The notes: generated by a model not told the origin, from the letters alone. Counted from the stretch's first letter, positions 1-8,123 are shown. The stretch is DNA of 64,000 nucleotides from Nocardia concava NBRC 100430 (GCF_000308815.1 NZ_BAFX01000075.1:62001-126000), one strand, 5' to 3'. Program-made: numbers and translations.

Positions 1-21
1 AGATCTCTTTATGCTGGTCGA

Positions 22-1251
22 ATGACCGCAGGTATGACAGCGCTGGTGCGGATCGACCCGGACCTCGACGCGGTGACCACCCTCGGACCCGAATCCGATC
101 CGGCCGACGCGGGTCTCACGCGCGGCGATATCGACGCGATCTGGCAGTCGGTGCAGGACTGGTATCGGATGGGCACGACCCCGGCCATCCAGGTGTGCGT
201 GCGACATCGGGGACACATCGTGCTGAACCGGGCCATCGGATACGGGTGGGGCAATGCGCCCAAGGATGCACCCGATGCCGAGAAGCGCCTGGTGACACCC
301 GATTCACCGTTCTGCGGATTCTCCACGGCCAAGGGTGTTGCCGCGGCGTTGATGTTCATGCTCATCGAGCAGGGCGCGTTCGCGCTCGACGATCCCGTGT
401 GCGCATACGTCCCGGAGTTCTCGAGTCACGGCAAGGACCGGATCACGATCGGCGATGTGCTGTCGCATTCCGCGGGTGTCCCGTTCATCACCGCGCCCTA
501 TCGCGGGGCGGACATGGTTCTCGATGAGGAGCTCGCCGTGCGCGGCCTGGCCGATCTGGTCCCCAGCTGGAAGCCCGGCCGCTTCCGCGTCTACCACGCC
601 ATGACCGGCGGACTCATCCAGCGGCTGCTGGTCCGGCGCGCCACCGGCAAGTCGATGCGCGACCATCTCCGCGAACAGGTGCTCGATCCACTCGGCTTCC
701 GCTGGAACAACTTCGGCGTCCGACCCGAAGACGTCGACCTGGTGGTCCCCAGCGTCAGGGTCGGCCCCGGGCCCAACAAGATCTGGCGGCACCTCGCCGG
801 TCGGGCTCTCGGCGGCGGCCTGTCCGGCCCAACCGACGAAGCCGCCGCCCGCGCCTTCCTCACCGCCGAACTCCCCTCCGGCAACCTCGTCACCACCGCC
901 ACCGAACTGTCCCGCTTCTACGAGATCCTCACCCGCGGCGGCGAACTCGACGGCATCCGCATCATGAACCCCGAAACCCTGGCCGCGGCAACGCGCCCCG
1001 CCCCCTGGCTCCCCGGCGTAGCGGGCCGAGTCTCCGTAGCGGGCTACGAACTCGGCGCCCGCCGCTCCAAATTCGGCCGCCACACCGAATCCCATTTCGG
1101 CCGCAGCGGCCTCACCACCCAATACGCCTGGTCCGACCCCGCCCGCTCCCTCTCCGCCGCCATCCTCACCAACGGCAAAGCCCAAGCCGACCTCCCCCGC
1201 CCAACCCAACTGGTCACCCAGATCTCCGCGACGATGCACCCCACTCGCTGA
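22..1251 (+). CDS. Serine hydrolase of the beta-lactamase / class C PBP family
   Basis: A 409-residue protein of the serine beta-lactamase-like fold, expected to hydrolyse esters or amides through an acyl-serine intermediate; the substrate cannot be told. The nucleophile motif S-x-x-K is at residues 101-104 (STAK). The second motif reads Y-H-A near residue 191, where Y-x-N is usual. The third is probably the HFGRSG segment near residue 360. No signal peptide or membrane helix is visible, so it is probably cytoplasmic. The ATG at 22 is preceded by TATGCT with a 6-nt gap, which fits a leaderless transcript. An in-frame ATG lies 12 nt downstream. Esterase EstB-type and D-aminopeptidase-type activities are equally possible. 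Confidence 0.85.
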   Translation: MTAGMTALVRIDPDLDAVTTLGPESDPADAGLTRGDIDAIWQSVQDWYRMGTTPAIQVCVRHRGHIVLNRAIGYGWGNAPKDAPDAEKRLVTPDSPFCGFSTAKGVAAALMFMLIEQGAFALDDPVCAYVPEFSSHGKDRITIGDVLSHSAGVPFITAPYRGADMVLDEELAVRGLADLVPSWKPGRFRVYHAMTGGLIQRLLVRRATGKSMRDHLREQVLDPLGFRWNNFGVRPEDVDLVVPSVRVGPGPNKIWRHLAGRALGGGLSGPTDEAAARAFLTAELPSGNLVTTATELSRFYEILTRGGELDGIRIMNPETLAAATRPAPWLPGVAGRVSVAGYELGARRSKFGRHTESHFGRSGLTTQYAWSDPARSLSAAILTNGKAQADLPRPTQLVTQISATMHPTR

Positions 1252-1291
1252 GGCCACCCCGAACCGGTAGTTCCAAAGGTAGTCTCGTACT

Positions 1292-1594
1292 GTGGCGATC
1301 GAGTGGTATTGGGCACTGGCGCAGATGTTGGCCAAGACCGGCGTGAACATCGATGACGTATTCGACCTGGTCAACGCCTGGCAGACCGGCAAGCGGCGAG
1401 TTCGGCTGGAACTAGCCCACTCGCCGTCGACAGGGCTGCGCACGCTCGTCATCTGGGGCCGAACCGATACCGGCGACGCCTTGGCCGTGTTCGCTCGCCA
1501 TACCGGGCGCGACATCTATATCTTCGACGCGACCCGTCTCACCGACGAGCAAACCGCGGAGTTCGAAAGTTGGGAGGCGACCCACAATGACTGA
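1292..1594 (+). CDS. BrnT-like putative toxin
   Basis: A 100-residue protein whose layout resembles BrnT ribonuclease toxins (RelE-like fold). It has an N-terminal helix with a K-T-G-V-x-I-D-D-V-F pattern, a central strand pair around LVIWGRTDTGDALAVFARH, and a C-terminal ATRLTDEQTAEFESWE helix in place of the BrnT ARKAT...E ending. The GTG start follows TAGTCT by 6 nt without a ribosome binding site, suggesting leaderless expression. The 3' end overlaps the next gene by 8 nt, toxin first, the usual BrnTA order. Similarity was judged by eye and is distant; a plain hypothetical protein remains possible. Confidence 0.55.
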   Translation: MAIEWYWALAQMLAKTGVNIDDVFDLVNAWQTGKRRVRLELAHSPSTGLRTLVIWGRTDTGDALAVFARHTGRDIYIFDATRLTDEQTAEFESWEATHND

Positions 1595-1931
1595 CAATTT
1601 TGACGACATGAGCCCCGCCGAGGTTGCCGCGATCAAGGACAGCCTTGTGTACAGCGGTGAAACGGTCACCGAGGCCGATCTGGGGATGGCCATCGGGCCC
1701 GACGCCGAGCAGGTAGTTGTTCCGAGGTCCATCAAGATGCCCTACGACCTCGATCTCGCGTGCAAGGCGAGGGCGTCGGCGTTGGGACTATCTCAATCGG
1801 CCTACATTCGGTCGCTGATCGAACGCGACATCGCTACCGCAGGCACGGGGGAGCCGCGGCCCGCGTGGGTGCGCGAAATCCTCGCTGTCATCGCCCATCA
1901 CGAGAACGACGACCACCGTAAAGCGTCCTGA
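1587..1931 (+). CDS. Ribbon-helix-helix antitoxin-like protein
   Basis: A 114-residue protein with a ribbon-helix-helix (CopG/Arc-type) DNA-binding segment at about residues 48-88: a strand with RSIKMPYDLD, then two helices ending LSQSAYIRSLIERD. The acidic N-terminal region (about 45 residues) could wrap the partner toxin. Its ATG lies inside the end of the upstream BrnT-like gene, so the two are translationally coupled. RHH antitoxins normally neutralise the toxin and repress their own promoter; a GGTAGT direct repeat at 1266-1271 and 1278-1283, overlapping the promoter of the pair, could be the operator. Function is inferred from the domain and gene order. Confidence 0.6.
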   Translation: MTDNFDDMSPAEVAAIKDSLVYSGETVTEADLGMAIGPDAEQVVVPRSIKMPYDLDLACKARASALGLSQSAYIRSLIERDIATAGTGEPRPAWVREILAVIAHHENDDHRKAS

Positions 1932-1956
1932 CCTCGATCCGCCGGTTTCGGCTCGC

Positions 1957-2211
1957 CAACTGGTCGCCCAGATCTCCACGACGGTTCGGCGCGCTGCTGG
2001 CGGCCGGGATGCAGAGCGTCTTCAGGATGTCCAGCCAGACGTCCGACTACCGGCGCACACCTTCGAATTCGAGGGTGTGCGGCTGTACAAGCGCATGACC
2101 CTCATCATCCGGGACGGCGTGATCGAGCACGTCTTCTACCCGATCTTCCCTCCGGACCAACACGTGGCGGAATTGCTGCGCTGGCTACACGAGAAGGCTG
2201 ATTCCCTATGA
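1957..2211 (+). pseudogene. C-terminal remnant of a peroxiredoxin (AhpC/Prx-like)
   Basis: The reading frame ending at TGA 2209-2211 encodes the typical end of an actinobacterial peroxiredoxin: RLYKRMTLIIRDGVIEHV followed by FYPIFPPDQHVAELLRWL. The N-terminal half with the peroxidatic cysteine is absent and no ATG, GTG or TTG start precedes the conserved part. The upstream part of the frame (from 1957, QLVAQIST) resembles the last codons of the hydrolase gene ending at 1251, where LVTQISAT is encoded, suggesting a deletion or duplication joined unrelated ends. The stop overlaps the thioredoxin start (ATGA). An intact Prx-Trx pair probably existed here. Confidence 0.7.
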
Positions 2212-2549
2212 GCGATATCGCTTCCGTCTCCGACGACACCTTCGAGACTCAGGTCCTGGGACACGAGGGATCCGTGCTGGTCGATGTCTGGGCCGAATGG
2301 TGCCCGCCGTGCCGCATGATCAATCCGGTGCTGGCCGAGATCGCGGTCGAGCGGTCGGACAGCTTGACCATCTACAAGCTGGATTCCGACCGAAACCTCG
2401 GTGTTGTCAGGGAGTACAAGGTCATGTCCCAGCCGACGTTGCTGCTGTTCCATGATGGCCGCCTCGTCCGGACCCTCGTCGGCGCCCGCTCGAAGAAGAG
2501 GCTGCTATCCGAACTGGATGCCGCGTTGTCCGAGGCTGCGGTCAGTTAG
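2208..2549 (+). CDS. Thioredoxin
   Basis: A 113-residue single-domain thioredoxin, a cytoplasmic dithiol reductant. The active site is WCPPC at residues 31-35, with Pro in place of the common Gly. The cis-proline loop is MSQPT (Pro about 76), and the fold ends FHDGRLVRTLVGARSK plus a C-terminal helix. Length is normal for the family. The ATG overlaps the stop of the peroxiredoxin remnant (ATGA), so it was translationally coupled to that gene. With the peroxiredoxin broken, its local substrate is unknown, and how it is now expressed is unclear. Confidence 0.9.
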   Translation: MSDIASVSDDTFETQVLGHEGSVLVDVWAEWCPPCRMINPVLAEIAVERSDSLTIYKLDSDRNLGVVREYKVMSQPTLLLFHDGRLVRTLVGARSKKRLLSELDAALSEAAVS

Positions 2550-2559
2550 GGCGATCGGG

Positions 2560-2994
2560 TCAATTCGCCTGTGCGAGGAACCGTTCGAGGCCGTCGAGGA
2601 CGGTTTGCCAGACCTTCTCGGATTCCGCGATTTCGCTCTCGTTCTTATTGTTGCCCTGCCGGATGGTCACTGTGGTTCCGCCGGGCGCGGGTTCCAGCGT
2701 CCAGGTGACGGTGTGGTAGTTCTCGGGGACATCGGGCAGCCCGGTGAGGGGGCTGTAGTGGCTCACCTTCAATCGTTTCCCCGGCTCGAACTCGAGGACC
2801 TGGCCGTGATCCTCGTACGTCTTGCCCTGCCACTCGCCGCGCCACACGATGTCACCGCCCACCTGCCAATCGGTCACCACGTGGGTGCCGAGGAAGTACT
2901 CGGTGATCTCGGCGGGGTCGGTGAGCGCCTGCCAGACGCGTTCGGGTGGGTGCGGCACAGTGGTGGTGGCAACCGCATCGGGAATGTCCGTCAT
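2560..2994 (-). CDS. SRPBCC / AHSA1-family protein
   Basis: A 144-residue protein of the START-like AHSA1 (Aha1 C-terminal) family. It begins with the family pattern of a strand followed by PPERVWQALTDP, then a long beta sheet (GGDIVWRGEWQGKTYEDHG) and a C-terminal helix (VWQTVLDGLERFL). Such proteins bind hydrophobic ligands in a cavity; many actinobacterial members are uncharacterised. The start was set at 2994 because a GAGAGGCGGA ribosome binding site lies just upstream, whereas the reading frame extends another 50 codons without family character. It converges on the thioredoxin gene, 10 nt away. Confidence 0.85.
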   Translation of the reverse strand: MTDIPDAVATTTVPHPPERVWQALTDPAEITEYFLGTHVVTDWQVGGDIVWRGEWQGKTYEDHGQVLEFEPGKRLKVSHYSPLTGLPDVPENYHTVTWTLEPAPGGTTVTIRQGNNKNESEIAESEKVWQTVLDGLERFLAQAN

Positions 2995-3162
2995 GATGGT
3001 CCGCCTCTCACATTGATGTTGATTCCACGCTAGGCCGACTCGGCGACCTGCGATTGGATAAACGCGACAGTCGCTGACCCGGGCTTGGGGGAGTACCCCC
3101 ACCCGGATTTCGGGGTGTTTGCCGGATCCGCCGCGTTGGTTCATGAAACTAGCGTTCAGGCA

Positions 3163-4323
3163 ATGAGTTCGACTTCGCGCAAGCGTCTCGCCATTGCCCT
3201 CTGTGTCGGCGCGGTACTGGCCGCCGGCATTGTTGCCGCTGTCGTCGAGACCGACGATTCGGCGTCCGGAGGACAGCTACGCCAGGATGTCGAGGCGATT
3301 CACGCGCTCGGGATCAGCGGGGTGCAGGCTCGGGCGATCGCGGCCGACGGTCGCGAAACGGTCGCTACCAGTGGTGTCGCCGATCTGAACACCGGCGACC
3401 CGGTCTCGGCCGACGGCTATTTCCGCATGGCCAGCACCTCCAAGACGCTGGTCGCCACCGTGATCCTCCAATTGGAGGCCGAGGGCAAACTGGGGCTGGA
3501 CGACACCGTGGAGCGCTGGCTGCCCGGAGTGATGCAGGGCAATGGCAACGACGGTGGCCGGATCAGCCTGCGGCAATTGCTGCAGCAGACCAGTGGAATC
3601 CACGACGACCTGCCCGGATACACCACCGCGGACGAGTACTACCAGCAGCGCCACGATTTCTACACCTCCGAGCAGCTGGTCGCACGCGCCATGGCCCACG
3701 CGCCGGACTTCGCGCCCGGCGAGGGTTGGGCGTACGCCAACACGAACTACATCCTGCTCGGCATGATCACCCAGAAGGTGACCGGTCGGCCCGTCCATAA
3801 GGAGATCGAGGACCGCATCGTGCGACCCCTCGGCCTCGACGGAACCCGTTGGCTCGGAACGGCATCCACACTTCCCGACCCGCACGCCAAGGCCTACCAG
3901 TTCTTCAGCGCCGATTCCCGGGTGGATGTCACCGAGCAGATTCCGATCGACCCCGAAGACCTGTCCTGGGTCACCACCACCCGCGACGAGAACACTTTCT
4001 TCCTCGCACTGCTCGGGGGTCGCCTGCTCCCCGCCCGCCAACTGGCCGCGATGAAGCAGACCGTTCCCGTGAGCGCGGAGTTCGAACAGATGTGGCCGGG
4101 CGGCCGATACGGACTCGGCCTGGCGCAGCGCCCGCTGTCGTGCGGCGGCACCTACTGGAGTCACGAGGGCGGCGACGGCGGATACATCACCCTCAATGGC
4201 GTCACCGACGATGGCACGCGCAGCGTCGTCGTCTCGATGTCCGAGGCTCTGGGCGACACCCCCGAACGCATTCTGGCGCAAGAGAAGACGGCCGGAGCAC
4301 TGATCGATCACGCTCTGTGCTGA
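3163..4323 (+). CDS. Membrane-anchored or secreted D-Ala-D-Ala carboxypeptidase-like serine hydrolase
   Basis: A 386-residue penicillin-binding-protein-like hydrolase with all three motifs: S-T-S-K at residues 91-94, Y-A-N at 191-193, and HEGGDGG near the C-terminus in the KTG position. The N-terminus has KRKR-type charges followed by a hydrophobic stretch (about residues 9-27), a signal peptide or anchor, so it acts outside the membrane, probably on peptidoglycan or a small ester. Start 3163 is chosen because TAGCGT ends 7 nt before that ATG (leaderless). An upstream in-frame start at 3085 would bury the signal peptide. Unlike the hydrolase at the left end, its motifs are canonical. Confidence 0.85.
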   Translation: MSSTSRKRLAIALCVGAVLAAGIVAAVVETDDSASGGQLRQDVEAIHALGISGVQARAIAADGRETVATSGVADLNTGDPVSADGYFRMASTSKTLVATVILQLEAEGKLGLDDTVERWLPGVMQGNGNDGGRISLRQLLQQTSGIHDDLPGYTTADEYYQQRHDFYTSEQLVARAMAHAPDFAPGEGWAYANTNYILLGMITQKVTGRPVHKEIEDRIVRPLGLDGTRWLGTASTLPDPHAKAYQFFSADSRVDVTEQIPIDPEDLSWVTTTRDENTFFLALLGGRLLPARQLAAMKQTVPVSAEFEQMWPGGRYGLGLAQRPLSCGGTYWSHEGGDGGYITLNGVTDDGTRSVVVSMSEALGDTPERILAQEKTAGALIDHALC

Positions 4324-4357
4324 CAGACGCGCCAACCCTTGCCCAGGTTGCGACCGG

Positions 4358-5074
4358 TCAAGCGAGCGCACGCAAGGCGTGGAGTTCGGCCGCCCCTTCG
4401 AGCAGAGCCAATGCGCGTGATTCGATACTCGCGTCGCGGACTTCGAGCCGGGTCAGGACATCGCTCCAGCGCCGGGCGTCCCGGAATTCGGTCATGAGGA
4501 TGCGCAGAGCGGGGATGCCGTAACCCGCGCGGCGGAGCTGATGGACGATGCGGGCGTCGCGGACATCGGAGGGCGCGTAGGTGCGGGCGTCGCGGGTCGG
4601 CGCGCGGCCCGGGCACACCAATCCCGCTGTGTCCCAATGCCGCAGGGTCGAGGTGCGCAGGCCGAGGGCATCGGCCAGTTCGGAGATGGTCATCGCATCC
4701 GCACCGCGGACATCGGCGATCGGCTCCTCGCTGATGTGCCGCACCGCGGCCCGCGTGGCGGCGAGGTCGCGGCGTTCGGTGGCGAGACCGGCATGCACCG
4801 AGTCGAGTAGGCCGAGCATGGTCGCGGGGGAGTCGTCGTGCGCCGCGCGCACTATCGTCTTGGCTTCGACCGGTCCCGCTCCGGCGGCGAGAGCGCGATA
4901 GGCGCGAGCAGACACCACATGGATGTCGTCATATACCCGGTATCCACTCGGCGTACGCGTCGCGGGTGGCAGCACCCCGTCCCGTTCGAGATTGCGGATC
5001 TGCTGCACCGAGTACCCCGACAGCCGCGCCACCTCCGCGGTACGAAAAACCGTCGAGTTGCGACTTCGACCCAC
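4358..5074 (-). CDS. Tandem MerR-type transcriptional regulator
   Basis: A 238-residue protein with two MerR winged-helix domains in one chain. The first is near residues 9-60 (FRTAEVARLSGYSVQQIRNL then SGYRVYDD). The second is near residues 130-185 (TISELADALGLRTSTLRHWD then DARTYAPSD). A helical linker joins them and a short C-terminal helix replaces an effector domain. The GTG at 5074 has GGAGG four bases upstream; a TTG at 5098 would add eight residues. Tandem MerR proteins can bind inverted sites as a monomer. It is divergent from the DUF6194 gene, which it may control. No metal-binding cysteines are present. Confidence 0.8.
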   Translation of the reverse strand: MGRSRNSTVFRTAEVARLSGYSVQQIRNLERDGVLPPATRTPSGYRVYDDIHVVSARAYRALAAGAGPVEAKTIVRAAHDDSPATMLGLLDSVHAGLATERRDLAATRAAVRHISEEPIADVRGADAMTISELADALGLRTSTLRHWDTAGLVCPGRAPTRDARTYAPSDVRDARIVHQLRRAGYGIPALRILMTEFRDARRWSDVLTRLEVRDASIESRALALLEGAAELHALRALA

Positions 5075-5133
5075 CCGACCTCCGGTTTCTGCGCCCAAGT
5101 CTCCACAAGCACTTCAAGTTCACGATAGAACTC

Positions 5134-5625
5134 ATAGATATCGACGAGATCACCGAGTTCATCGAGAACCTGGGCGGAGTCCTCACCCTCGCCCCTGGAC
5201 CCGGCAGCACCTTCCCGGAGCTCGCCTGGGGCGACAAGTTCTTCTACTACGCCCCCGACGGCCAGATCCCCACCCGAACCCAGCCCTTCGCCACCATCGT
5301 GACCAAGGACTACCCCGACGACACAGCCTCGGACCTCAACCGCCCCGGCGCCTTCCGCCTCAACATCAGCGCGGGCAAGGCAGCGTTCATCGACACCCTC
5401 GGCTACGCCCCACGCGAGACCGCCCAGCACCCTGCCGACGCCGGCCGAGCCGACACCTGGATCCCACACCCGATGTACTCGAGCGCCGCCTGGCTATCGG
5501 TCGTGAATCCCTCGACCGGCACCGAGACCGCTGTCGAGAAGCTCCTGACCACCGCCCATGAGCGTGCCCGTGTCGCTTTCGACCGCCGCGCGGATTCCCT
5601 CGATACGGATTCCGTCGAGAGCTAG
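5134..5625 (+). CDS. DUF6194 family protein with no canonical start codon
   Basis: The product (about 163 residues) matches the actinobacterial DUF6194 family: GxAWGDxFFYYAPDG-like core, PFATIVTKDYPDDTASDL, RPGAFRLNISAGK and HPMYSSAAWLSVVNPS. Function is unknown. The family N-terminus would fall at 5134, where the codon is ATA (ATA-GAT-ATC-GAC-GAG). No ATG, GTG or TTG occurs in frame between 4966 and this point. The GTG at 4966 would add 56 residues of Pro/Ser-rich, non-family sequence antisense to the MerR gene. CACGAT lies 7 nt before the ATA, resembling the leaderless promoters seen elsewhere here. The gene may use ATA or be start-damaged. Confidence 0.7.
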   Translation: MDIDEITEFIENLGGVLTLAPGPGSTFPELAWGDKFFYYAPDGQIPTRTQPFATIVTKDYPDDTASDLNRPGAFRLNISAGKAAFIDTLGYAPRETAQHPADAGRADTWIPHPMYSSAAWLSVVNPSTGTETAVEKLLTTAHERARVAFDRRADSLDTDSVES

Positions 5626-5975
5626 GCGGAACCGCGACCGTTCAGTTCCTTCTGAACGGTCGCTACCCACGCCTGGGTGCCGACCAGTCCGGCCTCGATG
5701 TCCTTGCGAGCACCGTTGAATCCGTACAGATTTCCGGCGAAGCGGGTCAGCACCGACCCCTCGTACTCCTCGAGCTCCTCCAGCATCGCGGTATCGCCCA
5801 GCAGATACGCGACACCGGCGAGGTCGCCGCTCGACCATTCGGACCGGTAGGCGTCCCACCCATTGCGCCGAACCTCCAGGGCCCGGTCGACCCACTCCGT
5901 GCGCAGTGCGTCACGATCGGCATCGGTGGGCCGCCGCGTCTTCAGACGATCCCAGCTGATCGGTTCCTCGGACAC
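5622..5975 (-). CDS. Conserved hypothetical protein, 117 residues
   Basis: An acidic, helical, soluble protein of unknown family. It has a Trp-rich pattern (ISWDRL, EWVDRALEVRRNGWDAYRSEW) and a region around YLLGDTAMLEELEEYEGSVLTRFAG. The start is GTG 5975, with GGAG seven bases upstream inside GGACGGAGTCCGAG; the longer reading frame begins in non-coding-like Arg-rich sequence. Its stop overlaps the stop of the DUF6194 gene by 4 nt, tail to tail. I recognise no catalytic motif. Confidence 0.6.
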   Translation of the reverse strand: MSEEPISWDRLKTRRPTDADRDALRTEWVDRALEVRRNGWDAYRSEWSSGDLAGVAYLLGDTAMLEELEEYEGSVLTRFAGNLYGFNGARKDIEAGLVGTQAWVATVQKELNGRGSA

Positions 5976-6150
5976 CTCGGACTCCGTCCTTCCGCATTGA
6001 CCCAGCGCAACCGCATGACCTACCCAGGTTAGTCGCATCGGTCGACGACCCTGCCGCCCGTGTCGCCTGGCCCGCAGTGTGGCTGGCCCCACCCGGAATC
6101 CGGGGGCTCACACCGCTGATCGCACCGACCCGGCCTGCTGGGATTGGGTC

Positions 6151-7041
6151 ATGACCTTGGTTGCGCGCAAGTGCGGGACGGTTGTCGCCAATCCCCGTGG
6201 GGTGGGGGCCTTTCTACTGATCGCCTTCGGCGCCTCATGGCTGTGGCAGTTGTTCGCAGTGGTGGGTCTCGGACTCTCGATCATCAATCCGGTGGTGCAG
6301 CTGCCCATGGGAGTGGCTCCGGCCGTCGCGGCGGTGATCGTCCGACGCTGGGTCACCCGTGAGGGATTCGCCGATGCCGGTCTGGCCCTGCGATTGCGGG
6401 CGAACAAGCGTTGGTACCTGGCCGCCTGGCTCGGCCCGCTGGGACTGGCCGCGGCGACTGTCGCGCTGGCCGTGGTTACCGGACTGTGGTGGCCGGATTC
6501 CGGTGCGCCCGGCTCGGATACGGGAGCGTCGCTGGCGGTGGAAGTACCCCTGCTGCTGGGCCTCGTGGTGGTGCTCATGCCGATCTACTGGGGCGAGGAA
6601 TTCGGCTGGACCGGCTATCTACGTCCGCGGCTGTTCCCTGGGAACCCGTTGAAGTCGGTGCTGGCCACCGGGCTGATCTGGGCGATCTGGCACTACCCGC
6701 TGGCGTTCGTCGGCTATATCAACTTCACCAATGTGGCGCTGGGCCTGGCCATCTGGACCGTTTCCTTCCTGTTCCAGGAGACCATCCTGACCTGGCTGTA
6801 CCAGCGCAGCCGCAGCATCTGGACCGCCAGCCTGGCCCATGCCGGAAACAATATGGTGCTGTCGCTGCTCGCCGGTCAGCTGCTGGCGGCGAAGTTGGGC
6901 GATATGGTCCTCACCGCGATCGTCGCCGTACCCCTGGGCGTAGTTGCCGCCTGGAGAGTGTTGACCGGTCGGCTCAAAAGTCTTGATACACACGGAAACG
7001 CGGTCGGTGCGGCTTCCGAGAGCCACACCGACCGCGTCTGA
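6151..7041 (+). CDS. CPBP family intramembrane metalloprotease
   Basis: A 296-residue multi-pass membrane protein of the CAAX protease / bacteriocin-processing (CPBP, Abi) family. Motif 1 is EEFGWTGYLR with Glu149, Glu150 and Arg158. Motif 2 is IWHYPL with His181, and the third conserved block is LAHAGNN. These are the metal-binding and catalytic residues of type II CAAX-type proteases. About eight hydrophobic segments are visible. The start at 6151 gives a short N-terminus before the first helix; the frame is open further upstream but without membrane or family character. The substrate is unknown. It converges on the secreted-protein gene. Confidence 0.85.
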   Translation: MTLVARKCGTVVANPRGVGAFLLIAFGASWLWQLFAVVGLGLSIINPVVQLPMGVAPAVAAVIVRRWVTREGFADAGLALRLRANKRWYLAAWLGPLGLAAATVALAVVTGLWWPDSGAPGSDTGASLAVEVPLLLGLVVVLMPIYWGEEFGWTGYLRPRLFPGNPLKSVLATGLIWAIWHYPLAFVGYINFTNVALGLAIWTVSFLFQETILTWLYQRSRSIWTASLAHAGNNMVLSLLAGQLLAAKLGDMVLTAIVAVPLGVVAAWRVLTGRLKSLDTHGNAVGAASESHTDRV

Positions 7042-7064
7042 TCAGGTCCGCATGCGCGGATCAG
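7038..7064. terminator. Possible bidirectional hairpin between convergent genes
   Basis: Between the stops at 7041 and 7072 there is a nested inverted repeat: outer arms CTGAT/ATCAG (7038-7042, 7060-7064) and inner arms TCCGC/GCGGA (7047-7051, 7056-7060) around an ATGC loop; the two stems share one base, so they are alternative or slightly offset. There is no T-run. It overlaps the CPBP stop codon. Confidence 0.35.
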
Positions 7065-7071
7065 CCGAGGA

Positions 7072-7917
7072 TCAGGGCTTGGGCGCGCAGTTGGCGGGCG
7101 GGACGAAGCCCTGGTTCGCCACGTTGTCGCCGAGCAGGACCGTCTCCTTCGCGAAGACCGGAGTCTGACCCGGGGCCGTGATCTTGATGGTGAAGGACTC
7201 GGTCTTCTCCGTCGCGGTCGCGGTGCACAGGGCGGTCCAGGCGATCTTCTGGCCGTTGTCGATGATCGACGCTCCGACATAACCCTTCTTGGGCTCGGTG
7301 CTGGTCACCAGCTCGATCTTCGGGGTGACCCCGGCCGGGGCATCGACCAGTTCGGCGATGGGCGTCTCGGCGCGACCCGCGGTGTTCACCGAGGCGCGAT
7401 CTTCCTTGGCGACCATCTTCGCGGCCTGTCCGGTGCCGGCGGTGGTGGTCACCAGCGTGTTGGACTGCGAGTTGGTGTCGAACGCACCGTTCGGCGCGAA
7501 GCCCTTGACCACCGCCTGGCTGGCGATATTGGTCTTGTCGGGGGTCTGGGTGGCGACCATGACGGTCATGGTGGCGGACCCGCTCTTGGTCTTGGTGACC
7601 TCACCCAGGTTGAACACCACCTTGTTGCCCTGGCGGGTGCCGCCGGACTGATAGACGGTGCTGTCCGGAATCGTCACCTCGGCAACGATATTGCTGAACG
7701 CGTCGTTCCCGGCGGTGCTCACCGTCAGAGTGCACGCGACCTCATCGCCGGGGAACAGCTTCCCGGGAGTCTGCACGTCACGGCACTCGTACTTGGTCGT
7801 CGGTCCCGCGACGGCATAGGCCGGGGCAGCCGCGATCTGCAGCGCGCCGGCGCCGAGTGCGAACGCCGACGCGACCATTACGGCACGTTTCACCACGGGC
7901 TTGGGGGCACTGGTCAT
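7072..7917 (-). CDS. Secreted beta-rich protein (DUF11-like)
   Basis: A 281-residue exported protein. It has a Sec signal peptide (charged KPVVKR, hydrophobic core, cleavage after APAYA at residue 35). The mature part is Thr/Val/Ala-rich beta sandwich sequence with DUF11-like repeats of the kind ...GDEVACTLTVSTAGNDAF... and a second block from about residue 180. Cysteines at about 45, 61, 236 and 277 could form disulfides. A strong GGAAGGTGAG ribosome binding site precedes the ATG. Such proteins are usually cell-envelope or secreted adhesin-like proteins; no enzyme motif is visible. It is divergent from the coiled-coil protein gene across a 326-nt gap. Confidence 0.75.
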   Translation of the reverse strand: MTSAPKPVVKRAVMVASAFALGAGALQIAAAPAYAVAGPTTKYECRDVQTPGKLFPGDEVACTLTVSTAGNDAFSNIVAEVTIPDSTVYQSGGTRQGNKVVFNLGEVTKTKSGSATMTVMVATQTPDKTNIASQAVVKGFAPNGAFDTNSQSNTLVTTTAGTGQAAKMVAKEDRASVNTAGRAETPIAELVDAPAGVTPKIELVTSTEPKKGYVGASIIDNGQKIAWTALCTATATEKTESFTIKITAPGQTPVFAKETVLLGDNVANQGFVPPANCAPKP

Positions 7918-8123
7918 GGTCTTCTCACCTTCCTGGTGGCTTGTTCCTGCACCGAGGATCGGCGGCGAGACTCTGCATCCACCAACGAACGACTAACGAG
8001 GCTTTCTGGTACTGGCGTACAACCGAGCACAGTTTTTCGTGAGATTCGCTGCTATTTAGTAGCGTTGGCTGCGACCAAACGCAAACGTATTGTTGGCGAG
8101 GTCAAAACGGGGGAGCGGGAATC

